A stretch of DNA of 64,000 nt from positions 17,770,660-17,834,659 of the forward strand of contig NC_087069.1 of the NCBI RefSeq assembly GCF_963678635.1, written 5' to 3'. The stretch's first letter is position 1. The number at the start of each line of letters is the position of its first letter. The notes below the pieces were generated by a model. The model ran no database searches and was not told the DNA's origin. It saw only the letters and a program-made list of their open reading frames with translations. Below, piece by piece: positions 45,655-57,483 of this stretch. This stretch comes from Symsagittifera roscoffensis. Lineage: Eukaryota; Xenacoelomorpha; Acoela; Convolutidae. Made by a program: the position numbers and the translations under genes.

Positions 45655-47740
45655 AAAACATAAAGTTGGCAATAGAGTTCTTTAAATAAAGCGTAATGTG
45701 CGATTGTAAACTGCGTTTAATTGCGCGACTGTCTTCCTGGCTTTCATGCTCAACTGACTTACTTTTTTGACACAGAGACGAAGCTGAGCTTCGCACCACT
45801 TGCGATATAAAACACGAAAGCCTTTAGGTCGAAAAAAATTCGAACATTTCTATCTAAATCTTTCGATAATGCTAGATTTGAAACAAGAACGAGCCCAGAC
45901 ATTATAATGTGAAACTAGCATCGAAAGAAACGTTATCATGCAATAACGAAGACGGAAATGCCTTAGCAATAAACCGTAAGAACGAAAAAAAATTGAAAAA
46001 ATGTTAAGTCCCCACATCCTCAAACCAACGAACATACAAACAAACCGACACACACACTCACAAATTTTATTCACGCTTCAAATGGAACAAAATGCTCCCA
46101 CAATGCCGATATAAAGTTGTCGGAAACCTATTGAGCTGAAAAAAGGAAAATGAAAAAAAAAACAAAGCCGAAAAAAAAGTTTAAGACTACTAAGAAGTTA
46201 TTAAGTCCCCCTCACCCTCAAAACACATACACAGCTCGTGCAACGGCAAAATTTGTGGCGACTGTGCCATTAAAAGTTAAGCAAGTAAGCCAATAAAAAA
46301 TAAGCTCGAGTCTACTAAACAAAAAAGGACAAAAAATACAAAACTAAATCTTTAACAAATCGAGTTGCAAAAACCACAAGCAACATAAAAAGAAACTTTG
46401 AGATGGACGGATATTTAAAACAACAAACTCAATCATGCCGAATATTTGTAACCAAGTGGAGTAGGATTTGCAAAGACGATTTGCAAGGAGGGTCTGTGAA
46501 AGTTTTCAGAAGTGAGTTATCTGGACAAAGTTGTTTACGGGAAAAAAAGTCTAGTAATCGGTTACAAAACCATTGCTACCGCAAGGCTATTAAACCTTCA
46601 TTAATTTTTATTTTCTCTGGGCATATGGATTTTTGAAGGAAGTTTCGAAAAAAAATTACGCTTGGGGAGTTATTCATGTTGCCCGAAATTTGCTGACTTC
46701 TTAGCTCACAGTTTTTGAAAGGTTTTCTAATTAACTGAAGATAATGTTGTCTAATGGTCAAAATCATCGAAGTAGTTCACTTGCGGTCATTTATTTTGTA
46801 ATTTTTTGGAGGGAGGGGGGAGGGTTGTCAATTGTCAACTTGGCAGAGGTCGTCATTCGTTGGTGGCGTCTTAAGCCCTTCCAGGTTCAGGTTGGTCCAC
46901 AAAAAAACTGAAACTGGCGAGAACTTTGCTCATGACATGACATTGCGTGTGGGAGAAAAATCAACCAGAAAATTGAAAAGTGTTAAAAAAACAAAAACAA
47001 GTGAAATTCCTGCTCAAACTGAAAAACTCGAACTTTTAATTCATTTCGGTGATACAAAGTAACGTGTTATTTTAAAAATTTTGCGACGAATTATTTTCTA
47101 TCTGATTTTTATTTGGTTTTCTGTTATACAGTCACGGGACAGAGAATATGCAACTTATAGTTTTCAGGCGATGAAATTATTATTTTTTCTGGTCTCTGCC
47201 GTTTTCTTTACAATTGCTAAAATTCCACTGTTGAAAGTTTGGACATGTTATTTGAAACCTTTTGTAAATGATAGCCGAATAAAAAACGGTAAAAGTTTTT
47301 TCAAGATGTGTTTGGTTGGCCAATTAATCAGAGTGTGTCACAGTAGGAGTTCTTAACGCCAAAAATTCTTAAGCAGCAATGTTTGTTTAAAACTTTGGTT
47401 AAAATGAATTGGTTGGAAAGCTATAGAGAAGCCCTCATTTAGATTTTCCTTCTCGTAAAGAAACGCATTAACAATTTTGATAAACATTAGCAAAAATGCA
47501 AAATCAAGATTAATTTATTAGTTTGTAGATTGTTACTTTTTGCATTTTTTGAGTAAGCAATCCTATATGATTGCCTAGTTTAGATCCTTCGCTCTCCAAC
47601 GAGCATTTTATAGCTCAAAGATTTGATCTGCTTTTGCATCTACAGGATTTATTGAGCAACTCTGTGACGCCCTCTAAATAGTTTGCCAGACTACTCCTTG
47701 AAAACAGTTTTGTACAGTTTTTTATCCGGTCAAATTCTAC
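45655..47740 (+). repeat. BEL/Pao-associated leading sequence, copy 2
   Basis: 45,655-46,480 matches 39,331-39,965, and 47,450-47,740 matches 40,000-40,215, in the same order and orientation. The roughly 0.95 kb between (46,500-47,450) is absent from copy 1: either an insertion here or a deletion there. Shared words include TGTAAACTGCGTTTAATTGC and CTCTCCAACGAGCATTT. After 47,740 the two copies diverge: copy 1 enters pol, copy 2 enters an unassigned coding-like stretch. Confidence 0.75.
46832..47356 (+). CDS. Two short unassigned open frames in the copy-2-specific segment
   Basis: The first (46,832-47,062, 76 codons) is basic, with KSTRKLKSVKKTKTSEIP. The second (47,081-47,356, 91 codons) starts RRIIFYLIFIWFSVIQS and has another hydrophobic run (KLLFFLVSAVFFTIAKIPLL), so it would be membrane-associated if real. 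Neither matches a family I know. They occupy the segment missing from copy 1 and so may be the cargo of an insertion or lost internal sequence of the element. Confidence 0.25.
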
Positions 47741-48620
47741 AAAGAGATGAAATGGAGCTCTGCAACATTTGCGATACAATTAAAACATTGCATTACAAGA
47801 TGCAGAGGAAAAAAGGAAGTCCATTTTTTAACACAGAGGCGAAGCTATCTCCAAAAATATCATTGCAAGCTAGCAGACAGGAAAGAAAAGGGGGCCATCA
47901 AGTCCAAAGAAAGCGGAAATCTTTCAAGAAACGACAAGTAAAAAACTTCAAAATTTTCTAAGAAATGATTTTCTACTCGCGGAAAGCACCTCCAAAAAAT
48001 ATTCGACGGCCTTTAAAGGAAAAAAAATTCCGAGTAAAAATAAATTTGTTGTCATGAAAATTTTGATCTGTAAATGTTACTCCGAGTTTTTCAACGTCTT
48101 CTGCCAGTCGAAGGAAAGCATATAAATTATGGTTTCATCGAACGACCCAAATCAAATTTAATGAGCCGACTAAAGTCACTCAGGACGAAAAATTATTTAA
48201 GCGAAAAAAAAGAAGTAAACGAACTCAAGGCTATTAGAATTACAAATGTCAGAACTAAATGCCATCATAAGAAAAAACTATAAGGAAAGCTGCATACAGC
48301 AAAAAAAAATTTGGCAAAAAAACATAAGAAGAAAAATCATAAGCCGCCACTTTTTTTCGAAACATAATATTTCAAGTTGGAAACAAATTAGTCCTGGTCA
48401 GGTTCAAACCCAAGACATTTGCGGTCACAGGCGTATTCGTTACCTTCAAATTAAGTGGGCCGGAGATGTTCAGAAAAAAAAAAGAAACCATTATGAACTA
48501 AGACACCAAGTGATTCAAGTGAATCTGTTAAATAACCCGAAAAACTCGATCTTTCAATATCCCGATTTGATAACGCTTGCTAATCGCAAGCGTAAGATTT
48601 CTGATGAAAAATTTACTTAA
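47683..48620 (+). pseudogene. Unassigned basic coding-like stretch after BEL/Pao leader copy 2
   Basis: Overlapping open frames at 47,683-47,961, 48,074-48,283 and 48,246-48,620 (124 codons) are strongly Lys/Arg-rich. The last has SWKQISPGQVQTQDICGHRR and ELRHQVIQVNLLNNP. It lies where gag would be expected after a BEL/Pao 5' leader, but I cannot match it to a BEL Gag. Could be Gag remnants or unrelated. Confidence 0.3.
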
Positions 48621-50271
48621 AACAAGTCAAAAACCGACAAAATTTCATTCCTAAATTTCAGATGAGGCTCATAAACAGTCTTAAGAAGAATTGAGAATGA
48701 ATTATTAAGCAACAAATGAAGCATAACAAGATGAGTCGACCCTCGTAAAGCTGCAAGTGAAGCTATCCGAATCCTTTTAACTGGCAAAAAAAAGAAAAAA
48801 AAATGTTTTCAAAATAAGATTTGGTCCTGAGAACAAGTTTCAAATAACAGAAAAAAGTTCCAACCAACATATTAAACACCTAACGTTTGGGAAAATTTTT
48901 TAATAGCGTAACATCTAAAATAAATTGCTTTTGGAAACGAAACCGAATATCAGCCGACCTAAATTAGGAGGAAAACTAAAAATCCGATAAAAAATCTTTT
49001 TTGGCATTAGTCATTTTGGAAATTCTACTGATTCTGATTTGCTAGAAATGTTCTACCATTCGATATCTCAATTTTTAGAACATGCAGTTTTTCAGCTCAA
49101 TAATAGCTAGAAACAATCTATTGTGTTTCAAATTTCACAGTTTTGAAATGATTGATCACATAATTTAAATTTGAAATAAATAGACTCGATCCGACAAATC
49201 TTGCTGGTAGGACTTAGTAGAATTATAACTTAATTGTTTGTAATAAATTTAATTTAATTGATGAGAAAACGACCAAAAATTGAAAGGTAATTTGAATCGA
49301 ATTCAATGTTTTTGAGTGTCAAGTGTGATATCAATTTTTTTAAACAAAAATTTTACAAATTTTTTTATGTTGACTGCTTCAATTTACTTTTACCGCATAT
49401 TAGGTTGGAAGGATGTTCACACGACGGAGAACCCAAACGACAAAGTGGTTGTGAAAAGTCGGATATATGACGGATATATGAAGCTGCGTTTTTTTAAACT
49501 GAGCTTATTTTTGAAATTGTTTTTTGGTTTTGAAATTCTTTGTGTTTTAGCTGTTGTAATATTGAAATCATTGTAAAAACTTTACGAGCCAGTACGTTTT
49601 TTTGGCGACAAACTGCTGACTTTCTCGTGATTTCAAACTAGAACCGCCAAACGGAAACTTTTAGTTTCCTTCATTCTCTATCATTCCGTTCAATTTCAGC
49701 CATAATTTTCAAAAACATTTTTTTTTAGATTCAAGGATGTTAATTGAAACTGCTACTAATTTCGAAAACTCAGAAAAGATGTGTTCACAAAAAACATTAT
49801 CGCAACAAACTAGTCTGAGAACAGTCTCGATCACTTACCAGTTTGCAAAATTGCTAGAAACAGCAGAAAACTCTTACAACCGACCATTTATGAAACGATC
49901 TGAAAATTTATTTAATACTTTTGTAGCTGCTGAATGATATTTATATAACTCAAATGGGTTAGTTGGTTGTTATAAAGGTTTCCATTAAAGTCCCATCTTA
50001 GACATTTTGCCCCTCTTAAGCTTAGCGGCACATTTCGCTATTTGGTCAACTAGTTTTTAAAAATAAAAAATCAGTTTTTTCATTACGAGCACTGGATAGG
50101 AGCACAATTTTGTGTCTGTATGTTCCTGGACTCCAGAGACAAGTCTTTAAACATGTGAAAATTTTGTCGGAACGATCAAAAGAAAGTAAAGAACAAAAGA
50201 AGAACAAAGGGAGCGTCCTTTCTGCGGAATCCGCTTACAATGCACAAAATGAACAGTTTGGCCTCGTAATG
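48621..50271. other. No recognised gene; one small hydrophobic ORF
   Basis: An 86-codon plus-strand frame at 49,316-49,576 has YRILGWKDVHTTENPNDKVV and ends in a hydrophobic run (LFFGFEILCVLAVVILKSL). A 66-codon frame lies at 49,737-49,937 (+). Neither has a known motif or clear splice sites. The rest is AT-rich without pattern. Confidence 0.4.
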
Positions 50272-50724
50272 TTAAAGATGCAAAAATAGGCCATAAAAAT
50301 AGTGGTTAAATACGTGTCGGATCTTCAGTACAAATGACCGACATTGGCTTTTTGAAAACAATAGGTGCCTCGGTAAAGAATTGCTTATTACGAAAAAGTC
50401 ACGACTAAGTGTACTAAGTTTATAAAAAAGATTGCCATCAGAAGAAAAGTTTTCAAATGAAGTTACTCCAAAATTCAAGTTGGATTGCTTAGCGACAGAA
50501 TTTGATCCGACCATTGATAATGGGGTGGAAATTTTGTCTTCGGGCATGTTTTGACTTTTTTCACGCGAAACCAGATGCCAGATATATTCACGGAAATGGT
50601 CAAGTGATACCATAAAAAACCTATTCGAATCCTGGTTCAAACAACCTTTAAAAACTCTGAACTCTGAAACTTGTCTTAGTAACGAGAAAAAACGAAGACC
50701 CTTTACTAATCGGACGAGGACCAT
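50272..50724 (-). CDS. Hypothetical 150-codon open frame
   Basis: Open on the minus strand, Met followed by VLVRLVKGLRFFSLL, later FREYIWHLVSREKSQNMPED, ending HVFNHYFYGLFLHL. Length is among the longest in the window and codon use is mixed, but the plus strand also holds partly open frames. No family recognised. Could be a remnant of a transposable element. Confidence 0.25.
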   Translation of the reverse strand: MVLVRLVKGLRFFSLLRQVSEFRVFKGCLNQDSNRFFMVSLDHFREYIWHLVSREKSQNMPEDKISTPLSMVGSNSVAKQSNLNFGVTSFENFSSDGNLFYKLSTLSRDFFVISNSLPRHLLFSKSQCRSFVLKIRHVFNHYFYGLFLHL

Positions 50725-51394
50725 TAGGGGGGCTTAAATCGAGTAGAGGCTATCCAGGGCCACCGAAAACCCTTAAACTTTTAGAAACCCTTCGACAGGA
50801 TTTACCCAACACAGCCGCAAAAAAGCTGTTTCCGTGGTGATTTTTTTTTCGGGTTTCTCATATTTTTGTCTCAAATCCGGTAAAAACTATCAAAAAAAGG
50901 TTTGGTTAACTTTCCTTTCGTCCTTGTGAACTTTCGACTACCAATATTGTGACACAGTGAGAGCATAATTTTCTCACATTGCTTACTGTTTCAAATCTTG
51001 TTTTAATTGAGGCAATGTTCAACTGATATTTTGAAAAATCTGAGCCTGCAAATTTCAACAACCATACTCTGGCAGTATTTATTTATAGAAAAATGGAATA
51101 AAGCAAGCAACTTCAGAAACTAAATATCATGATTCAAAGATTATCATTGTTTTGTTTTAGTTAGAGATCTTCTTGCTGACTACGACTTGCAATGCCCTCG
51201 TTGCTTTTTTTGATTATAATAATAAGAGAATCGCAATAACTGCTTTCTGCGTCGCTATTTAGATCGAGCACCGTAGTATTATCCCTTTCCTTCCGGTTTT
51301 TTGAGAGTTTACAAGGGGGGTTTTATTTGAATGGTTTCTGGATCACTTCTAGACTGCCTGCTAAGTTTCAATTCAATGCCCGCTGCGTGTATCT

Positions 51395-51754
51395 TCACAT
51401 ACTCATAACCGGATCAAGAACTACAATTTTACTAAGGGTTGCAGAATCTGAATAGCTTCCTGTCCAACTGAGGGCTCCTTCCCGGTCATTTTCAATTACG
51501 ATTGCAGCATCAAATTTATCCTTAAAAGTCTCAAAGTGACCAAAGGGAAGAGTTGTTAAGCAATCGTGCAAAAGGAATTGCTTTGATACGATTGATGACA
51601 GGGAATTTTTTTGACAGCAGTTGTTCAATTTTTTGTGTTTTTTGATTGAATGCCAATGAATTTTAGTTTTAAAAAAACTGGTTTTTGAATAGCGCTTCTC
51701 CAAGTTTTTTGTGAACCAATGGTTTTTGTGCGTTTCGGTTGGTTCCTCTTGCAT
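51395..51754 (-). CDS. Unassigned coding-like island, possible exon
   Basis: The C-terminal third of this 119-codon frame (51,395-51,530) is less AT-rich and has a natural-looking peptide: HFETFKDKFDAAIVIENDRE, then ALSWTGSYSDSATLSKIVVL. A GTATGT donor lies near its end (about 51,403), so it may be an internal exon rather than a terminal one. The N-terminal part overlaps the 302-bp duplication and is probably not original. No family recognised. Confidence 0.35.
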   Translation of the reverse strand: MQEEPTETHKNHWFTKNLEKRYSKTSFFKTKIHWHSIKKHKKLNNCCQKNSLSSIVSKQFLLHDCLTTLPFGHFETFKDKFDAAIVIENDREGALSWTGSYSDSATLSKIVVLDPVMSM

Positions 51755-52235
51755 TAAGTTTCTACCCCAGTCTTAAAAACCACAAGACCACAAGATAAAA
51801 CAAAGAAATTTTATGTTTTCCCTGTCATTTTTTAATGAGAATTCTTTTAATACCTTAAAGACAGTCACTATATAGGTTTTTTGTAAGTTATACAAGCAGT
51901 AAAAACCAAAAAGAAGATTGCGACGTTTTGGTTTCAGCCCTACAAATTTTTTGGCCGCATTTCCACCCTGCTCATCTTTAAACTGCAAATCAACTTCTCT
52001 TTTGAATTTTTCGTTAACCAAATGTTTTTGTGCGTTTCGAGTGATTCCTCTTGCACTAAGTTTCCACTCCAATCCAAAAAACAACAACCTATGATCATAA
52101 ATTGAAAAAACTTTTTGTTTATCCTTGTCATCTTTATTGAGAATTCATTTAATACGATAAAAATAGCCAGTTTATTTGTTTTTTGTTACTTATACAATCA
52201 GTAAAAACTAACTAGAAGATTGTGACATTTTCCCA
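51723..52235. repeat. Approx. 302-bp tandem duplication
   Basis: TTTTTGTGCGTTTCG occurs at 51,723 and 52,025. Each is followed by GATTCCTCTTGCACTAAGTT-type sequence, a Lys-type A-run, GTCAT..TTTAATGAGAATTC-type sequence and CAGTAAAAACYAAMWAGAAG. Beyond it CCACCCTGTTCATCTT is itself repeated (52,235-52,275). About 80% alike by eye. Confidence 0.75.
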
Positions 52236-52973
52236 CCCTGTTCATCTTCGGCCACTTTTCCACCCTGTTCATCTTTAAACTGCAATCCAACTTTATCATT
52301 ACCCTCGTTGTTTAGTATATAGATTTTGGGCTAGTTTAGAAAATGAAACATTTTCTCCAGTTTTCTGAGATCGTCATACACACCCAAAGTTTAGTCGCTG
52401 TATACAAATCTTTCTGTATCTCAATAGAGCAGCAGGAGGATGAGGTTGGGTTTCTTTTCTTATTAAGAAACTGCAACATGATAATTTTCGCGAGACACAA
52501 ATTGACTGCACAAACGATTGTCAATTTATTTCAATTTATTACGGTAACATGAGACAATAACAAGATTTTCATCAAGTATCTCGAACGGTTTCTTCGAACT
52601 TTCGCACAGCCTGGCATCATATTGTTTTCATTCCAAACAATGCTTAATTTTCATCTGTTACCCTTCAACTACATCATTTTATCACATACAGATTTTTATA
52701 AGCTCTTGTTGAAGTTAGCTAAAAAATTATAAGGATCGTGGCACAATGAAGGCGAAATTTTGCATAGTGCCACTTTAGAAATTAAAATTATTAATGTTTA
52801 AAATAAAGCTGGATTCATCGTGTTCATCAAATTTGGCCAAAAATTGTTGATGGCTTTAATACACTTCTTACTGTAAAACTACGAAATCCCGCACCGTGTC
52901 ATTGACCCGACCATGTCAAGTGCAAATCCGGCTGGAACGTTTTCAAGACTACATCCTCCCACAAATTACTTGC

Positions 52974-52983
52974 TATATAAAAG
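52974..52983 (+). promoter_or_regulatory. TATA-box-like sequence in a GC-richer patch
   Basis: TATATAAAAG matches the strong animal TATA consensus and sits in a patch (52,870-53,200) distinctly richer in G and C than its surroundings. About 95 bp downstream an ATG in AGTATGG context opens a 40-codon frame (53,068-53,190: AEIVAVADRVASQFIDYF). GTAAGC and GTAAGT donors occur near 53,243-53,255. Suggestive of a promoter and first exon; no product can be named. Confidence 0.35.
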
Positions 52984-53271
52984 TGTGCACAGTCAGCACC
53001 GTATGTTTCGTAGCGCACTTCTCTCAGTTTCTCGAACATCGATGCGAGTAGAATCACCTAAGTAGTATGGCAGAGATCGTGGCAGTCGCCGATCGTGTAG
53101 CATCTCAATTTATTGATTACTTTATGTGCATGTTTGTATTGACTCTGACCAACACTTATTTCTTAGTCTGCCAGTTGGCAGTTGGTTAATCCACGCTTAT
53201 CTTGTTATCAATCTCAGCTTTTATAATCAATCAAAGCTGCCAATGTAAGCGTAAGTGTAGTATCCTGTTTT

Positions 53272-55280
53272 TTAGAGCAATTTTTTTTCAGTTCTAAATA
53301 TTCTTTTTGTAGAATACTCTTTCATCATTTCAATAGTATCCGCTAGTAATTTCACTAGCGTTGTTGACAAAGATGAAGGAATGAGATGAAACGAATCTAT
53401 GAAACGCATTTTCTCATAATTTGTTTGTACTTTCCCGTAAGCGTTCTGATCCATACCGAGATAGCCAAAAATATGTAATTTTCTTGAGTGCTGGGAATCA
53501 CGGAAAACTCGTTATTGGTGATGCTTTTGTTGGGGCTCTAAGATTGCACTGAAGACCGTAGATGGTTAAATTATGGGCTATGACTGGCACGAAGTTTAAT
53601 GTAATTAGATTCACTTTGCATTGTGAACCACCCAAGAAACTTGTCAGAATAGTGACACTGATCGAATAGAGCCTCATTGTCTTCAACCAACTGTTCTTCA
53701 CAAACGCGTCTCGTCTTTTACTTATGTTAGTTGCAGAGAAAGTGTAGTGCTTCCTCTTTTCGGCATAGAACTCTTTCGACAGTGTTTCTATTTTGTTGAT
53801 TAGTGACTCCATCACATCGGGTTCTCATTTTAGATCATATCTCACAACATCTGGTTTTCCATGTTCACCCACAGAAAGCCAATATCCACAGTGTTGATGT
53901 TGCTTCAAGATTTGTGTGTAGCACTCAGATGGATTAGGTTCAAGTCCGGCGACATCCACGAGCAAGGGTTCCAGATCGAAACATACAACCAGCGTTACGA
54001 ACGCGCGATTGGCTTTTTTTTGAGACGATGCTGATACATTTCTGATTTTGCCATTATCATTTGGGTCCTTCAACTTGGTAGCTTATAGATTGGTGTTTAT
54101 TTAGTATGTTCTGCGAAGAGAAAGAGTGCAAACTTATTTGGCGTTTCTCGGTTCTTTTGCGGTAAGATTTTTTTTCGAATTTTTGTATCAGGTTAGCGAG
54201 ATCATTTACGAGAACATAGTGGTGCTCTGATCCGTCAGCGAGTCGAAAAAATTCCATGGCAAAATAACAGTTTATCGCTTTTGAGACACGAATAAGCAGC
54301 AGTTTTAACGGGTTCAATTGAAAAACTTTTTTCTGGACAAGAATTTTTTTTCAACCAGCACCGGAACGGAAGACCGGAAGAAATTTGTCTGAACATAACT
54401 CAATTGTTCAATTTGGTTCACATCCAAAATTCCAAGTCTCTTTAAAATTGCATCTTCATTTTTTCACTGTTCAAGTTGTAGGTCTCAACTTTGTTTTCGT
54501 AAAATTAAGACACAATCGCAGAGAAGCAAATTGAACTTTATGCGGTAGCCTGCTACAATACCTGATAGTAGAAATTTGTAATGATACTAGTCAAACTGTA
54601 ATTTTGTTTCTATAATTAAGCCGGAATGCGTAAGCAGCTCCCTGCTCTAATGTGAGAAATTTTGGCAAAACGAATCGTTACTGTCAGGTTTCAATCAATA
54701 GTCCATATGCTACCATGACAAGAGGAGCAGTTCACTGAGCTCAGCATATGTTCCACCATCTAAATTTTTCGTCTCTTGTCAGTCCATTACAGTCCAGAAC
54801 AACCCTCGTAGAGTTCAGGTAGAGCATTGTTTGGACATGGACCGGAGGAGTTATCGTCGGTTCTCATAACGTTTTTTTGTAGATATTCGCCCTGTGTTCA
54901 AGTTTCAGTTCGTCGTTTACTAATTTTTTTCTCAACAAGCAGTCAATCAAATGTCAAGCATCTCATCTTCATCAACGACAAATGAAGCGTTTTTAGCTTT
55001 CTATTATAGCCGCCTGGTACGTCGAAGAATTCTGTGCTTCATCAATAGAGGGCCAAAGTGGAAGGCCGTGACTGTCATGCATATGACTTTGATAGTCTGC
55101 ATTGCTCAGAATGACTATATTGCAAAACATACAGTGGCTTTCTGCAATTTCCAGGATCGGTTTGCAAAAGAGAGTTCTCTCCAGAATGCAATGGTGTTGA
55201 AAAATTCTCTCCAAAATGCAAGTCTGCGAAGGTTCTTCTTGGAGCACAGAATAGCTCCTTTTAGCTTGCAATCCAAATAT
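53272..55280 (-). pseudogene. Family B DNA polymerase-like protein, N-terminal/exonuclease part (decayed)
   Basis: Read right to left. A C2H2 finger HCMFCNIVILSNADYQSHMH with H at the end (C-x2-C-x12-H-x4-H) lies within 54,993-55,271. Next, 54,057-54,317 has NPLKLLLIRVSKAINC and HHYVLVNDLANLI followed by LHSFSSQNILNKHQ, the conserved 'HYVLI.D..RL' and finger-like block before the exonuclease. Then 53,825-54,073 has VVCFDLEPLLVDVAGLEPNP, the Exo I region (Asp/Glu in FDLE), and SECYTQILKQHQHCGYWLSV. 53,498-53,815 has NFVPVIAHNLTIYGLQCNL, the Exo II region. 53,272-53,454 has MRFIDSFHLIPSSLSTTLVK, the block that follows Exo II. Order and spacing fit protein-primed polymerases of Polinton/adintovirus-like elements. 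In Exo II the Asp expected after Tyr is Gly here. Four frame breaks are present and no palm domain follows. Family from recognised motifs; element class inferred. Confidence 0.82.
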
Positions 55281-55539
55281 AATTTGCTGCGGAAGAAAGA
55301 GGCTTTGTTTTGTTTTTATTAATTTTTGACACTTGAAAGAATATAGTCTGAGTTCAGGTTTATTGTTAATCAGAGAAATTTGTCAAGTTTTTTAATAACC
55401 AGAGAAACTGTCAAAGTCTTATATCAGTCGAGAATTTTTGAAGTTGAGAAAGTAAAACCGAATCGGGTAGTTGATTTTTTTGCTTTGAGATTTGATCGGT
55501 TGCTAACCAATTTTCTGTGGGTTTCAGAGTGCAGGGGTC

Positions 55540-55577
55540 TTGATTGTTGATTGATTGATTGAATGATTGATTGACTG
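55540..55577. repeat. (TTGA)n microsatellite
   Basis: Imperfect TTGA repeat, about nine units with one interruption (GAATGATTGATTGACTG). Confidence 0.9.
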
Positions 55578-57246
55578 TTTCATTCCGTTATAGATTGTTT
55601 CAAACCCCGTGTTAGGGAAGCAATTACAACATTTTTAGGGCTATATAAATTTTTCAATTAACATTCACTTTATGTCCTACTAAATGCTTTCTTTCCTTTG
55701 GTTTAGAAAGGCAAATCTTTCCATGACAACCTTTCCGAATAACTTTCCTAATCTTTCCCTATACATTGACAAAGATCTCCACGCCAACGCAAACTCATAG
55801 AGGAAAACGGTTGGTGCCTCAAATATTCATGTCAACTTAGAGTAGAAAAAACTGACTCAAATACAAACACTGTTTTCACAACTTTTGTGTCCATATGCGT
55901 ATGGACATGCGTGAATGATTGACTGTATATGTGCATGATTGTTTGTTCATGTATCAATGTATGTAATCTATTGGTCTTTTTTTATAATTAACGTTTTTGG
56001 AGACACTTCAGATCGACTCCATTGATTTTGGAAAATTGAGGCATGGCCGTTTAATTTAGCGAGCATTAGCTACTTCGTATGTGTTTGCTCCTACGCACCT
56101 CGGGAATGGCTACCTCTCGGTAAGAATTGATAAGATATGAATTTCCTTAAAAAAGATGTGACTTTTTCAAGAAAAAAATTGTATCATTCGATTTTCAATG
56201 ATGTCCAGAAAAAATTTAGAAATATATTCAAATGTCAAAAACAAACAAAATTTTAGAATTTTCTACACAATTGTTACCCTAAAATATCAGTTCCGGACTT
56301 TAAAAGTCAATAAAAGTGTAACAAAAAGGCTGCAAAGATTAATTATTGACTAATTAGAGCAAGCATAAACCTAGAAAACGTTAAAACTTCAATCGAGAAA
56401 TTGGCATGAAAAAAAGCAAATTTCCTAGAAATTTTGATTTTGGTACAAATGAAAAAAAAACAAGTTGTCCCAAAACAATTTTGCCTCCAATTTTGAAGAA
56501 ACCATTTTCTATCAATATCCATGATCTTCTGATCGTAGTTAGAACCCATGTTCAATTTTCGAAAAAAAAAACACAATGGTGTTGACTTTTTTCTCCTTTG
56601 TACAGAAAATTTGCTAATTTTTCAATTGAAACTGATATAAATACACCGTATTAATGCTTTGTTAAGGCTGGAAATCCTCTCTGTTGCTTGGGGTCAGATC
56701 TTGCTAACCCCATAGAATATAAATCATAACGAGAGAGAGACAACAGAGGGTGCTTAATCGAAACCCATAAATATGGATTGATAAACGGCTTGAAAATAAA
56801 GGGGCCTGCCTTTTTAGATTTCTTTTTGAACAAAAAGCTTTAATTTTCCTGGGACATCTAAATTGGGTTCGACGGTAAACAATGACAATTTTTTTCCAAT
56901 CAATTAGCAGAAAAATTGTAAATTTTTCTAAAAATTTTTTTGAACATTTAGACACAAATTTAAGATTTAGAAGACTTTTTTTTCTCAATTGCTTGAAACC
57001 AAAAAAACTTTTTTCTCTATTTATTCTATCAATTTATTCTACTTCTCTATTTCACTTGTGACATATCACTTCATATAACAATTTTCAAGGCAAAAAAATA
57101 GAAACAGATATTAAAAACTAAGGAGCAAAAACCATATCCAACTAAATCAAAAAACTTCCAACTGATACAATATCGATGGAACCAAAATTTTTTGACTTTT
57201 CACAGATCCCTTAATGGCAGTTTATGTGTTTTCGGCGCATAAAAAG

Positions 57247-57483
57247 TCATAATCGGCAAAGATTTAAGGGATAATGATGCTGTGACTGCTCGGAAGAAGA
57301 AGACTGCTGTTGGGCGTCTGCTGGCCATGTCTTATCTCGTAGAGTCTGGCAATGCAATCGACTCAATATTTCAAAAAAAAAATTTTGGTCTGCCATTTCT
57401 CTGAAGTACACTTCCTGGTTTTCGTAGTCGGGGATCAACTGACAATCATAGTCAAGTAGTCTTTTTCTCGGCCAAAATTCAAA
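57247..57483 (-). CDS. Unassigned coding-like island, possible terminal exon
   Basis: Open from about 57,483 through a stop at 57,247. The patch is less AT-rich and includes IPDYENQEVYFREMADQNFF, then ILSRLHCQTLRDKTWPADAQ and a Ser/Gln/His-rich tail. A possible acceptor (GATTGTCAG) sits just before the LIPDYEN block, with a weak pyrimidine tract. No polyadenylation signal seen soon after. No family recognised. Confidence 0.28.
   Translation of the reverse strand, partial: FEFWPRKRLLDYDCQLIPDYENQEVYFREMADQNFFFEILSRLHCQTLRDKTWPADAQQQSSSSEQSQHHYPLNLCRL

Noticed and set aside
48400-48430. tRNA-like B-box (GGTTCAAACCC-like word)
   Set aside because: No matching A-box or cloverleaf could be built around it.
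54951-55322. 123-codon plus-strand frame
   Set aside because: It overlaps the minus-strand C2H2 finger of the PolB-like fossil, which has exact spacing; the plus frame has no motif.
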